From assembly GCF_031457955.1 (NCBI RefSeq), contig NZ_JAVDXN010000004.1, positions 248,001 to 312,000 on the forward strand: a stretch of DNA of 64,000 bases. Reading direction: 5' to 3'. The notes under the pieces were generated by a model. It was not told where the DNA came from. It was given only the letters and a program-made list of their open reading frames with translations, and did no database searches. This document shows positions 42,763-51,109 of this stretch, piece after piece (position 1 is the first letter of the stretch; each line of letters opens with the position of its first letter). The stretch comes from Mixta sp031457955. Its GTDB lineage: Bacteria; Pseudomonadota; Gammaproteobacteria; Enterobacterales; Enterobacteriaceae. The translations under genes were made by a program, and so were the position numbers.

Positions 42763-44607
42763 ATGAGCGTATCTATGCTATTTCGCCGTTTCGAACGTTA
42801 TATCAATATCTTCCAGGATGCACCCGGCACCGCGCCACCGAATCGCATAGGCGCTTTCTACCATTATTTTCTTCGACAGGTATGGCGCAGTTTTGCCGCC
42901 CTGCTGGCGGTCGGCCTGATTGCTGCGCTGATTGAGGTCGCGCTTTATCGCTATTTAAGCCAGCTGATCGATATGGTTAACACCTCCACGCCCGCCAGCT
43001 TTTTTCAGGAACATTGGGGCACGCTGCTGTGGATGGCGGCGGTGGCGATGATCCTGCGTCCGCTGTTTATCGGCCTGCATGATTTGTTAATCCATCAAAG
43101 TATTGGTCCCAGCCTTGGCAGCCTGATCCTGTGGCAAAACCACAGCTATGTGCTGCGCCAGAGCCTGAAATTCTTCCAGAACGACTTCTCCGGGCGCATT
43201 GCTCAACGCATTATGCAAACCGGCAATGCGCTGCGCGATTCAGCGGTGCAGACCGTTGACGCTATCTGGCACGTCTCCATTTACGCGATTACGTCGCTGG
43301 TGCTGTTTGCCGAAGCGGACTGGCGGCTGATGCTGCCGCTGATCGCCTGGATTTTCGCTTACGCCAGCACGCTGCGCTACTTTGTGCCGCGCATCAAGGC
43401 GCGATCGGTGATCTCATCCGAGGCGCGTTCCAAACTGATGGGCTGCATTGTTGATGGCTATACCAACATCACCACGTTAAAACTGTTTGCCCATACCGAT
43501 CTGGAACAGCGCTATGCGCAGGAGGCGATTGGCGAGCAGACGGAGAAAACCCAGCAGGCCAGCCGGATGCTGACCAGCATGGATATCACCCTTTCTACGC
43601 TGAACGGCTTACTGATTGGCACCACCTGCGGGCTGGCGCTGTGGCTGTGGAGCGAGTCGTTGATTACCGTCGGCGCGATTGCGCTGGTTACCGGGCTGGT
43701 GATTCGTATTGTGAATATGTCGGGCTGGATCATGTGGGTGGTTAACGGCATTTTCGATAACATCGGGACGGTTCAGGATGGGCTGAGTACCATCGCGCAG
43801 CCGCTCAGCGTCACCGATGCACCGAATGCCAAACCGCTACGCGTGACCCAGGGTGCTATTCGTTTTCACAACGTTCATTTTGACTATGGCGGCGGACGGC
43901 GAGTGATCAATAACCTGAACCTGGAGATTCAGCCGGGTGAAAAAATTGGGTTGATCGGGCCGTCTGGCGCGGGAAAATCGACGCTGGTCAACCTGCTGCT
44001 GCGGCTGTATGACCTGGAAGGCGGCAGCATCAGCATTGATGGTCAGGCGATTACCCAGGTCACGCAAACCAGCCTGCGTGCGCAGATTGGCATGATCACC
44101 CAGGACACATCGCTGCTGCACCGCTCGATCCGCGATAACCTGCTGTATGGCCGCCCGGATGCCAGCGAAGAAGAGTTGTGGATGGCGATTCGTCGGGCGC
44201 GCGCCGATGAGTTTATTCCGCAGCTTTCCGATAACCTGGGCCGCACCGGGCTGGATGCGCACCTGGGCGAGCGCGGCGTCAAGCTTTCCGGCGGTCAACG
44301 CCAGCGTATTGCTATCGCCCGCGTGCTGTTAAAAGATGCGCCGATTTTGATTATGGATGAGGCCACCTCGGCGCTGGATTCCGAAGTCGAAGCGGCGATT
44401 CAGGAGAGCCTGGATACGCTGATGGAAGGCAAAACGGTGATTGCCATCGCCCACCGGCTTTCCACCATTGCCCGACTCGATCGGCTGGTGGTATTGCAGC
44501 AGGGCAAAATTATTGAGATGGGTAATCATCAGCAGCTGCTGGCACATAACGGGCTTTATGCGCGTTTGTGGCGTCATCAAACCGGCAACTTTGTTGGCGA
44601 TCACTAA
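42763..44607 (+). CDS. ABC transporter, fused permease-ATPase (exporter type)
   Basis: A 614-residue half-transporter: an N-terminal membrane domain with six helices (to ~330) followed by one ATP-binding domain. Walker A is GPSGAGKST (399-407), the Q-loop follows in MITQDTS, the signature is KLSGGQRQRIAIARVLL, Walker B is ILIMDEATSALD, and the H-loop is AIAHRLSTIA. Two copies would form the exporter. The exported substrate is unknown. The ribosome site is weak (GGGC); a second ATG 12 bases on is an alternative start. It ends overlapping the convergent gene by four bases. Confidence 0.9.
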   Translation: MSVSMLFRRFERYINIFQDAPGTAPPNRIGAFYHYFLRQVWRSFAALLAVGLIAALIEVALYRYLSQLIDMVNTSTPASFFQEHWGTLLWMAAVAMILRPLFIGLHDLLIHQSIGPSLGSLILWQNHSYVLRQSLKFFQNDFSGRIAQRIMQTGNALRDSAVQTVDAIWHVSIYAITSLVLFAEADWRLMLPLIAWIFAYASTLRYFVPRIKARSVISSEARSKLMGCIVDGYTNITTLKLFAHTDLEQRYAQEAIGEQTEKTQQASRMLTSMDITLSTLNGLLIGTTCGLALWLWSESLITVGAIALVTGLVIRIVNMSGWIMWVVNGIFDNIGTVQDGLSTIAQPLSVTDAPNAKPLRVTQGAIRFHNVHFDYGGGRRVINNLNLEIQPGEKIGLIGPSGAGKSTLVNLLLRLYDLEGGSISIDGQAITQVTQTSLRAQIGMITQDTSLLHRSIRDNLLYGRPDASEEELWMAIRRARADEFIPQLSDNLGRTGLDAHLGERGVKLSGGQRQRIAIARVLLKDAPILIMDEATSALDSEVEAAIQESLDTLMEGKTVIAIAHRLSTIARLDRLVVLQQGKIIEMGNHQQLLAHNGLYARLWRHQTGNFVGDH

Positions 44608-45731
44608 GCTTCGCCGCGGCGGTAGGGCAGTGCGTCACGCGCTTCCTCCGCCCAGGCCAGTACGCCCGCCTGCTCCTGCTGCAAAAAATCACCTACCGCG
44701 GCGCGTAGCCCTTCATGGCGCAGCCAGTGCCACGAGCGGGTCAGCGTCGGCTCAAAACCACGCACCAGTTTGTGTTCGCCCTGCGCGCCCGCGTCGAAAC
44801 GGCGCAGACCGTGCGCAATAGCGTAATCCATTCCCTGCCAGAAACAGGTTTCAAAATGTAGCCGGTCAAATTCCGCCAGACAGCCCCAATAGCGACCATA
44901 GAGCGTATCGTCGCCCGTCAGGCTGAAGGCCATCGCCACCGGCTGCGACTCGCGCTGGGCAAACACCACGCGGATCGCCTGCGGCATCCGCTCCGCCAGC
45001 AGACTGAAAAAGTCGCGCGTCAGATAGGGCAGCTGTCCGCGCACCGCGTAGGTATTGGCGTAACAGGTATAGACAAAATCCCACTGGGTTTCGCTCAGCT
45101 CGCCGCCGCCGAGCCAGTGAAAGTGGATACCGTTGGCGGCAACCTGCTCGCGCTCTTTCCGAATCTGCTTACGCTTGCGCGACATCAGCGTATCAAGGAA
45201 ATCCTGAAAGTCGCGGTAGCCGGGATTGTGCCAGTGATATTGGCAGCCGAGGCGTGCCAGCCAGCCGGGCTGCGTCGTTAGCAGCGCATCGCTGCGCGCA
45301 TCGGTAAAGTTAATGTGGGCACCGGAAAAACCGCGTTGCGCCAGCGTTTCAGGCAGCGCTTCCAGCAACGTTGTCAGCGCCGACGCTTCGCCCAGCAGAC
45401 GCGGCCCGCTGACCGGACTGAACGGAATGGCGCTCAGCCATTTGGGATAATAGGCAATACCGGCGCGATGACAGGCGTCCGCCCAACTGTGGTCGAACAC
45501 ATATTCGCCCCATGAATGGCTTTTTTGATAGCCCGGCAATGCCGCACACAGTTTTCCCTGCGCAAAGGCGACCAGATGCGCCGGTTGCCAGCCGCTCTCT
45601 GCGCCCACGCTGCCGCTCTCTTCCAGCGTTTGCAGGAAGGCGTAACGTAAAAACGGATTGTTATCAGGCAGTAGCGCATCCCAGTCAGCGGCGGGAACAG
45701 CAGCAAGCGAAGAGAGAAAAGAGAACGACAT
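44604..45731 (-). CDS. FemAB-like (DUF482/COG3146) N-acyltransferase-family protein
   Basis: A 375-residue cytosolic protein with two GNAT-like folds, of the COG3146 family often labelled peptidogalycan biosynthesis or GNAT acetyltransferase. Features: an N-terminal NPFLRYAFLQTLEESGSVG, a central RKRKQIRKEREQV, and WGCLAEFDRLHFETCFWQGM followed by GAQGEHKLVRGFEP, all strongly conserved in this family as I recall it. The acyl donor and acceptor are unknown. I start at the ATG at 45731 with GGAG seven bases upstream; a TTG directly before it is less likely. Confidence 0.8.
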   Translation of the reverse strand: MSFSFLSSLAAVPAADWDALLPDNNPFLRYAFLQTLEESGSVGAESGWQPAHLVAFAQGKLCAALPGYQKSHSWGEYVFDHSWADACHRAGIAYYPKWLSAIPFSPVSGPRLLGEASALTTLLEALPETLAQRGFSGAHINFTDARSDALLTTQPGWLARLGCQYHWHNPGYRDFQDFLDTLMSRKRKQIRKEREQVAANGIHFHWLGGGELSETQWDFVYTCYANTYAVRGQLPYLTRDFFSLLAERMPQAIRVVFAQRESQPVAMAFSLTGDDTLYGRYWGCLAEFDRLHFETCFWQGMDYAIAHGLRRFDAGAQGEHKLVRGFEPTLTRSWHWLRHEGLRAAVGDFLQQEQAGVLAWAEEARDALPYRRGEA

Positions 45732-45807
45732 CAACAGGCTCCGGCAGAGAGCGGGCGAACCGTAAACCGGCCGCCCGAGAGTGAGACTTCACCTTAGCAT
45801 ATTCGGC

Positions 45808-46572
45808 TTAGTCGCTGTCTTCACGCATATTCAGCGCCAGCGCGCTGGAGGGATCGAACAGCGACAGGCTTTCAATTTGATCCAGCAAGATGACCTTACG
45901 AAAATCGAGCGCCGACTGCGGCTCGGTCGTCAGGCCGATATCGTGTTTGGCATACCAGGCGCTGTAGTTATGTTCCACCACCAGGTCGAGCGTATTACTG
46001 TCGCGGTAGCCGCTCAGCATGGGGATCAGCACCACGTTATTGGCATCAACGCTGTCGAAGGATGAGGACATAATCATGCCGATATAGATGCGATGAGACG
46101 TCAAAGTAATCCACGCCAGCTCGCCGCCTTCCATACACTGATAGAGCAGATGCTCCACGCCGTTGGTACGGGTCAACGTATTATAGAGTTCGCGGCGGCC
46201 ACGTCCGTCAAGCCGCGCGCTGCCCGCCCAGTTAGAGCGATAAAGGCAAAACAGCACGGCAAAAGAGAGCATGATCACCACCGGCGCCTGGATGCCGAGA
46301 AAGCTCCAGTTCATAAACTCGCTGTGATAGTAGTGGTGTCCGGTGCCAAAATATTCCGGCAGCGCATTCATAACTGCGGAGGCGGCCAGCAGCAGCAGCC
46401 AGATAATTGCGGTGGCGATAACGCCCTGGATAACAAAAATACAGCCATAAAGCGCGACCAGGAAATAGACGTCCCAGCCAAAAGTACGTTTAAACTTGAA
46501 GCGCGTAGAGAGATCGCGGCTGCTGTACCAGTAGCCGCACACCATCAGCACCATAAATATTGCCGTTCCCAT
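45808..46572 (-). CDS. Membrane protein of unknown function
   Basis: A 254-residue protein with hydrophobic segments at about 1-17, 34-68 (two helices) and 94-112, followed by a cytoplasmic domain of mixed beta strands that ends in an acidic tail (NMREDSD). I do not recognise a family. Its ATG lies one base after the stop of the upstream 65-codon gene, so the two are coupled. Confidence 0.65.
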   Translation of the reverse strand: MGTAIFMVLMVCGYWYSSRDLSTRFKFKRTFGWDVYFLVALYGCIFVIQGVIATAIIWLLLLAASAVMNALPEYFGTGHHYYHSEFMNWSFLGIQAPVVIMLSFAVLFCLYRSNWAGSARLDGRGRRELYNTLTRTNGVEHLLYQCMEGGELAWITLTSHRIYIGMIMSSSFDSVDANNVVLIPMLSGYRDSNTLDLVVEHNYSAWYAKHDIGLTTEPQSALDFRKVILLDQIESLSLFDPSSALALNMREDSD

Positions 46573-46573
46573 C

Positions 46574-46771
46574 TTATGCCCTCTTTAATGATGCGACATG
46601 GCGGGCAAAATCTTTCTGCACCTCCTTGCTGTGAATATTAACCATCGCGCTGCCATTTTCGTCGATAACGATACGATCGCCATCCTCAATCGAATCCTGA
46701 ACATCGTCCTGAGACATCACCTGCAGTAGTTTTTCCGGGCTGTTAAACAATGAACGAATAAGCTTAAGCAT
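46574..46771 (-). CDS. Small protein of unknown function, coupled to the membrane protein
   Basis: A 65-residue soluble protein beginning MLKLIRSLFNSPEK, with GGAGG eight bases upstream. The frame is open to 46882 but that extension runs through a terminator and lacks conservation signs. The middle is acidic (DDVQDSIEDGDRIVIDENG), compatible with a small beta structure. Its stop is one base from the start of the membrane-protein gene. Function unknown. Confidence 0.6.
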   Translation of the reverse strand: MLKLIRSLFNSPEKLLQVMSQDDVQDSIEDGDRIVIDENGSAMVNIHSKEVQKDFARHVASLKRA

Positions 46772-46853
46772 CACTTTCCTCCTGTTGACCCTAAGTGTAG
46801 GAAGGGATTGCGGCTTTGGCAGAGGATCTCTCCTAATCAGATAACGAAACGGC

Positions 46854-46878
46854 AAAAAAAGGGCGCCGTCCGGCGCCC
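46854..46878 (-). terminator. Terminator of the TonB receptor gene
   Basis: GGGCGCCG (46861-46868) pairs with CGGCGCCC (46871-46878); on the minus strand it is followed by seven Ts (plus-strand A at 46854-46860). It lies 13 nt beyond the receptor stop. Confidence 0.88.
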
Positions 46879-46890
46879 GCAAGCGTTTTA

Positions 46891-48978
46891 TCAGAAATCG
46901 ACGCTGGCCTTGAGCTGGATTTCACGCGGCTCGCCCACCGCTACGCGCAAATTATTGCCGCTGGAAGGATACCAGGTGTTGTCGAACAGGTTCTTCACGT
47001 TGACCTGCCACTTCACCTTATAGCTATCGATTGGCGTACTCCATGCGACGAAGGCATCGGCGACGGTGTAATCATCCAGATAAAATCGGTTGGCGGTATC
47101 GCCAGGACGACGTCCGACATAGCGTGCGCCGACGCCCGCCCGCAGATCGTCCGCCGGGAGCAGTCCGGTTGGGCCGAAATCGTTGGTAAGAAACAGCGCA
47201 GCGGTATGGCGCGCGACGTTGGTCAGCGCATTGCCATTATTTTCCGGGTCAGAGGTGACGCGCGCGTCGGTCCAGGCGTAGCTACCGATCAGGCTCAGGC
47301 TATCGGTTAGCTGGCCCGCGATATCCAGCTCTACGCCCTGGGATCGCACCTTGCCCGCCGTACGGGTGACGGTTTCGCCATTAACCAGTTCGCTGACCAT
47401 CACGTTGCGTTTGTGAATATCGAACAGTGCCAGGGTGCCGGTTACGCGTCCCGGCAGATCGATCTTCGCGCCCACCTCATAGGCTTTACCCAGTTCCGGC
47501 GGCAGCGCGCCGATTTGCGTGGCGATAGAGCTATTCGGCTTAAACGATTCGGTATAGCTGGCGTAAAGGCTCGACCAGCTGTTGAGGTTGTAAACCACAC
47601 CGGCGCGCGGCACCAGGCGGCTATCGGAGGCGTCGGTGTTGGTTTTAAACGGACGGCCTTTGCCTGACATCACATCAAAGCTGTCGTAGCGCAGCCCGCC
47701 CAGCAGCAGCCAGCGATCGTTCAGGCGCATCGCATCCTGTATAAACCAGCCACGGCTGTCGATGTTTTCCCGCTGGTCGCTGTCTTTGGCGCTCACCGTG
47801 GTGGAGGCGGGCATCACGCCGTAAACCGGATGGTAGATATTAAAAGAGGCATCTTTTTTGCCGCGAATCATATCGCCACGGAAGGTGCGGTCCGCTTCAT
47901 AATCGAAGCCGAGCAGCAATTGATGGTTAACCTGGCCCCAGTCAACGTCGCCGTTAAGGGTCAATTGCACCATCTGCGAGCGGCTTTCGGCGGCGTCGGT
48001 GGCATCCGCCTGGCGCGTCAGAACGCCGGTTTCGGCGTTGAAGGCGGTGGCGCGCGCCTGATTATCGCTGTAACGGTTACGGCTAAACGCATAGGTTAAC
48101 TGCGAGCGCCAGCGATCGTTCAGCGTTTGGTCGAGCTGGAAACTGAGCGTGTCCTGATCGCCGCGCGTAGCGTTATAGCCTTCATCGAAGCGGCGCTCGC
48201 GCGGCGTATCCACCGGCTTACCGTTGCGGGGATCGATAACCGTGCCGCGATCGAACGGCGTCAGATATTCCATATGCTCCCAGGCGACGCGCACGGTGGT
48301 GTTTTCGCCGTACCACATCAGCGAAGGCGCGATCACCGTCTGGCGGTTGCGGCCAAAGTTGCGCCAGTAATCGGTTTCATCGTGATCGACAATCAGACGA
48401 CCGGCAAAGCCGGTGGCGCCCAGCGGGCCGGTCACATCGAGCTGACCGCCGCCGCCGCCGAAGCTGCTGCTGCGTCCTTCCAGATGCACATGTGGCATAA
48501 GCTGCGGTTTCTTGCTGATAACGTTAATCAGGCCGCCTGGCTCATTCATGCCGTAGAGCATGGAGGAGGGACCTTTTAGCACCTCTACGCGTTCGCTGGT
48601 GGGCGTGAAATTGCGCGCCTGAACCGAGCGCACGCCGTCGCGCAGAATCGAGCCGTCACGGTTATCGCCAAAGCCGCGTTTGATAATCGCATCCTGCGTG
48701 CCGCCCAGCGTGTTGGACTGGGTGATGCCGCTGACGTAACCCAGCGCTTCATCCACATCCTGCGCCGCACGGTCATCCAGAAACTGATGCGGCACCACCG
48801 TCACGTTTTGCGGCGTATCGATAATTTTCATCGGCGAGCGGGTGGCGGTGACGCTGCTGTGCGGCTGATAGCCCGCGTCGTTGTTGCTGTCCTGCGTAAC
48901 CAACAGCGTATTTTCCTCGGCCTGCAACGCTGGCGACAGCAGCAGGCTAGCCAGCAGGCACGGGGCGATTTTATTCAT
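46891..48978 (-). CDS. TonB-dependent siderophore receptor
   Basis: A 695-residue outer-membrane receptor. Residues 1-21 form a signal peptide (SLLLSPALQAEE). The plug domain follows (TPQNVTVVPHQFLDD, RDGVRSVQARN, VEVLKGPSSMLYGMNEPGG), then a 22-stranded barrel ending in SVDF with the terminal Phe required for assembly. The IIDTPQNVTVV start of the plug fits the FhuA/FhuE/FoxA-type hydroxamate siderophore receptors, but the ligand cannot be fixed from sequence. I use the ATG at 48978, which overlaps the binding-protein gene by eight bases; the longer open frame only shadows that gene. Probably iron-regulated from the Fur box upstream of the pair. Confidence 0.9.
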   Translation of the reverse strand: MNKIAPCLLASLLLSPALQAEENTLLVTQDSNNDAGYQPHSSVTATRSPMKIIDTPQNVTVVPHQFLDDRAAQDVDEALGYVSGITQSNTLGGTQDAIIKRGFGDNRDGSILRDGVRSVQARNFTPTSERVEVLKGPSSMLYGMNEPGGLINVISKKPQLMPHVHLEGRSSSFGGGGGQLDVTGPLGATGFAGRLIVDHDETDYWRNFGRNRQTVIAPSLMWYGENTTVRVAWEHMEYLTPFDRGTVIDPRNGKPVDTPRERRFDEGYNATRGDQDTLSFQLDQTLNDRWRSQLTYAFSRNRYSDNQARATAFNAETGVLTRQADATDAAESRSQMVQLTLNGDVDWGQVNHQLLLGFDYEADRTFRGDMIRGKKDASFNIYHPVYGVMPASTTVSAKDSDQRENIDSRGWFIQDAMRLNDRWLLLGGLRYDSFDVMSGKGRPFKTNTDASDSRLVPRAGVVYNLNSWSSLYASYTESFKPNSSIATQIGALPPELGKAYEVGAKIDLPGRVTGTLALFDIHKRNVMVSELVNGETVTRTAGKVRSQGVELDIAGQLTDSLSLIGSYAWTDARVTSDPENNGNALTNVARHTAALFLTNDFGPTGLLPADDLRAGVGARYVGRRPGDTANRFYLDDYTVADAFVAWSTPIDSYKVKWQVNVKNLFDNTWYPSSGNNLRVAVGEPREIQLKASVDF

Positions 48979-50071
48979 TTGGTTGTTGACTCCAGAAGGT
49001 CCCTGAAAAATCCAGCGGTAAAAACTGCTGGTAAAGTTGCTGCATGGTTTGCTGCGGATCGACATCGGCGAACAGCTGCGGATAGAGCATTTTGGCGATC
49101 CATTCGGTGGCGACGACGTGATAAGGGCTGAGATAAAAATTATGCCAAAGCGCGCCTGCACGCCCGTTGCGCACCGCTGTCAGCTGGCCGATCAGCGGCT
49201 GCGCATTCATCACCTGCTGGAAACGTTGCCTGGCCTGTTGCGCGCTAACCTGTGGCCCCAGCGCAACGGTTTTGCTGGTGCTGCCGACGCTGGCCATGCC
49301 GGTGGCGATATAAACCTGCGGCTGGGCGGCAAGCACCTGCTCTGGGTTAAGCTGGCCGAAAACGCCTTTTACCGTCCCGGCGGCAATATTGTCGCCACCG
49401 GCAAAGGCGATCAGCTGGCCCAGATTGCCGTTTACCGCGGTGGTGCAGCAGGTATCGCGCCGTCCCAGATGCAGGTGCAGCATCACTGTGGTGCGCGGCC
49501 CTTGCCGATTGGCCAGGCGCTGCTGAATGCGCTGCATATGCGATTGATAAAATTCACTAAATGCCTGCGCGCGCTGCGGCTGGTTTAACACCTCGCCAAG
49601 AATTTTGATGCTGGGAAGGGTGTTGTGCAGCAGATCGACACGTAAATCGACGGTTATCACCGGCACGCCCGCCTGCTGCATTACCTGACGAAAACGCGCC
49701 TCTTCGCCGCCGGTTTTCGCCAGCCGCGGCAGGATCACCAGGTCAGGTTGTAGCTGTAAAACGCGTTCGGGGTTCAGTTCGCGCACGCTGCCGCTGCCCA
49801 GCAGAGGAATTTGCGCCATTTGCGGAAAGCGTTGCACATATTGCTGCCAGCTTTGCGCATCATACCTGGCCAGATCGCCCGGCCAGCCTGCAATATGCGC
49901 CGCCGGATAGCCCGGTTGCAGCAGCGCGAGCGTATAGAGCATTCGGCTTTCGCCGAGAATAATGCGCTGCGGCCGATCGGGTACCGTGACGCTGGTTCCA
50001 GTGATATCAACAACTTGTCGCGCAAAGAGAGAGTGGCTGAGCAGTAACAGCAGAAAAACGAGTTTGCGCAT
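48971..50071 (-). CDS. Siderophore-type ABC transporter substrate-binding protein
   Basis: A 366-residue periplasmic binding protein of the FecB/BtuF type (helical backbone, two lobes). The start at 50071 gives a signal peptide (KLVFLLLLLSHSLFARQ); upstream in-frame codons run through a Fur box. Features: VTVPDRPQRIILGESRMLYTLAL in the first lobe (read here in parts), and LNPERVLQLQPDLVILP ahead of the interlobe helix. It is first in a two-gene unit with the TonB receptor, overlapping by eight bases. No permease or ATPase gene of an iron ABC system is in the window, so its partners lie elsewhere. Confidence 0.85.
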   Translation of the reverse strand: MRKLVFLLLLLSHSLFARQVVDITGTSVTVPDRPQRIILGESRMLYTLALLQPGYPAAHIAGWPGDLARYDAQSWQQYVQRFPQMAQIPLLGSGSVRELNPERVLQLQPDLVILPRLAKTGGEEARFRQVMQQAGVPVITVDLRVDLLHNTLPSIKILGEVLNQPQRAQAFSEFYQSHMQRIQQRLANRQGPRTTVMLHLHLGRRDTCCTTAVNGNLGQLIAFAGGDNIAAGTVKGVFGQLNPEQVLAAQPQVYIATGMASVGSTSKTVALGPQVSAQQARQRFQQVMNAQPLIGQLTAVRNGRAGALWHNFYLSPYHVVATEWIAKMLYPQLFADVDPQQTMQQLYQQFLPLDFSGTFWSQQPNE

Positions 50072-50095
50072 GGGGGAATGTAAGTAAATGGAAAA

Positions 50096-50114
50096 GTAAA
50101 TGATAATTAAAATC
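50096..50114. promoter_or_regulatory. Fur box upstream of the binding protein and TonB receptor
   Basis: GTAAATGATAATTAAAATC matches 14 of 19 positions of the Fur consensus GATAATGATAATCATTATC, including the central ATGATAAT. It lies 25 bp before the start of the leftward unit, where Fur-Fe would block transcription. Confidence 0.7.
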
Positions 50115-50155
50115 ACTTACCATCTCAACCGTTACCGCTACGCTGTGAAACAGAG

Positions 50156-50485
50156 CTAATCAGTATTTTTATCGATCAGGTTCAGTACCGCGATAGACGG
50201 GGGATTAAAAATTTCCTGAACTCTACTTTCCACATTGAATATCTTTGCAATTACATCAACCCCTTCCTTGCGGGTTACATAGTCGACGTCGAATGAGGTT
50301 ATGGCTGTTAGATCAGGCTGTTGGGGATAAAGATGCAGGTTTGTCAGATACCAATACATAACGGCCTGACCTCCTACCGTTATAACCGGAGACGGAAGTA
50401 AATGAGCGCTATCGATCAGATAACGGTTGAGTTTGATAATTTGTTCTTCAGGGGGGATAGAGTGCAACGTCATAAAAAAGGCCAT
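50156..50485 (-). pseudogene. Truncated nucleotidyltransferase-like fragment
   Basis: A 109-residue frame. VITVGGQAVMYWYL and SFDVDYV resemble the start of nucleotidyltransferase-fold proteins (a GG motif, then D-x-D metal residues), as seen in DUF6036/AbiEii-like proteins, which are usually about twice this length. It stops shortly before the Fur box of the iron unit, so the C-terminal half is missing. Start codon uncertain (50485 or 50473). AT-rich. I rate it as a remnant rather than an intact gene. Confidence 0.5.
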
Positions 50486-50542
50486 CAATCGGATGAGCTT
50501 ATTTAGCCTTTAACCAATGCGGGCAAAGACATCCCATTTTTA

Positions 50543-50695
50543 TCAGAAAAAGGTAAGGCTGCGGCCTCCGCTAACAGGCACAATCCCATCAGGGCGTTTG
50601 TCCAGTTTACGCCCGGGAGCCAGGCCGTTTCGGACGGCTTCAACGCGCTGTTGATACTCACGCTGATGTCTTTTTTTATCGTCTTGAGCTGACAT
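50543..50695 (-). CDS. Small basic protein, possibly frameshifted at its 3' end
   Basis: The ATG at 50695 starts a 50-codon frame that is basic at the front (SAQDDKKRHQREYQQRVEAV) with LDKRPDGIV and VSGGRSLTF toward the end. It stops at a run of five T (plus-strand A at 50547-50551). One base fewer would continue in frame as FSDKNGMSLPALVKG to 50503, for 63 residues. A rival frame in the same place starts with TTG and has no ribosome site. It lies directly upstream of the nucleotidyltransferase fragment on the same strand, so the two were probably one unit. Family not recognised. Confidence 0.45.
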   Translation of the reverse strand: MSAQDDKKRHQREYQQRVEAVRNGLAPGRKLDKRPDGIVPVSGGRSLTFF

Positions 50696-50917
50696 AATTT
50701 ATCACCGGTTTGCTTAGTGGCCTGTACTTCTTCGCTCAAATATACGTCGCTATTCAGCTTCTGGCAAACCCCCGCGTATTAGCCAGCTAAGGGCTATGAA
50801 CATATAACCGGAGACAGTATGGTCAAAAGTTATATGAAATAGTCATGCCCCGATATAAATGCAGGCAATGACCTTTTTGTTAAACAGCGACCCGCCAGGA
50901 GCAGCCCATTTTTCCGC

Positions 50918-50947
50918 CATTTTTATACTTTTTTTACACGCCGGCCC
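50918..50947 (+). promoter_or_regulatory. KdpE operator in the kdp promoter
   Basis: CATTTTTATACTTTTTTTACAC (first 20 bases CATTTTTATACTTTTTTTAC) matches, as I recall it, the core of the E. coli KdpE site, which lies about 42-71 bp before the kdp transcription start there; the following GC-rich stretch differs slightly. It sits 73 bp before kdpF. KdpE-phosphate binding here would switch on kdpFABCD in low potassium. Confidence 0.8.
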
Positions 50948-51019
50948 GGTAATTTAACGCCAATTTTATATGTGCTTTTTTATCCTTGCGGCTAACTAAA
51001 ATGCGCCGTGGAGGTGGCT

Positions 51020-51109
51020 GTGAGTATGGGAATTGTGGCCGGGATCGTGCTGCTGTTTTTACTGCTGGGATATTTAATTTATGCCCTGATTAATGCGGAG
51101 GCGTTCTGA
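51020..51109 (+). CDS. kdpF: K+-transporting ATPase subunit KdpF
   Basis: A 29-residue single-helix peptide (starts MSMGIVAGIVLL, ends YLIYALINAEAF), nearly the same as the 29-residue E. coli KdpF. It stabilises the KdpABC complex in the membrane. The start is GTG at 51020 with GGAGG seven bases upstream. The stop overlaps the ATG of kdpA by one base (TGATG). It is too short for most gene callers. Confidence 0.92.
   Translation: MSMGIVAGIVLLFLLLGYLIYALINAEAF

Noticed and set aside
50503..50739. 78-codon leftward frame beginning with TTG
   Set aside because: No ribosome site. A frame starting with ATG at 50695 in the same place has a more protein-like basic sequence; only the 3' part may be shared through a frameshift.
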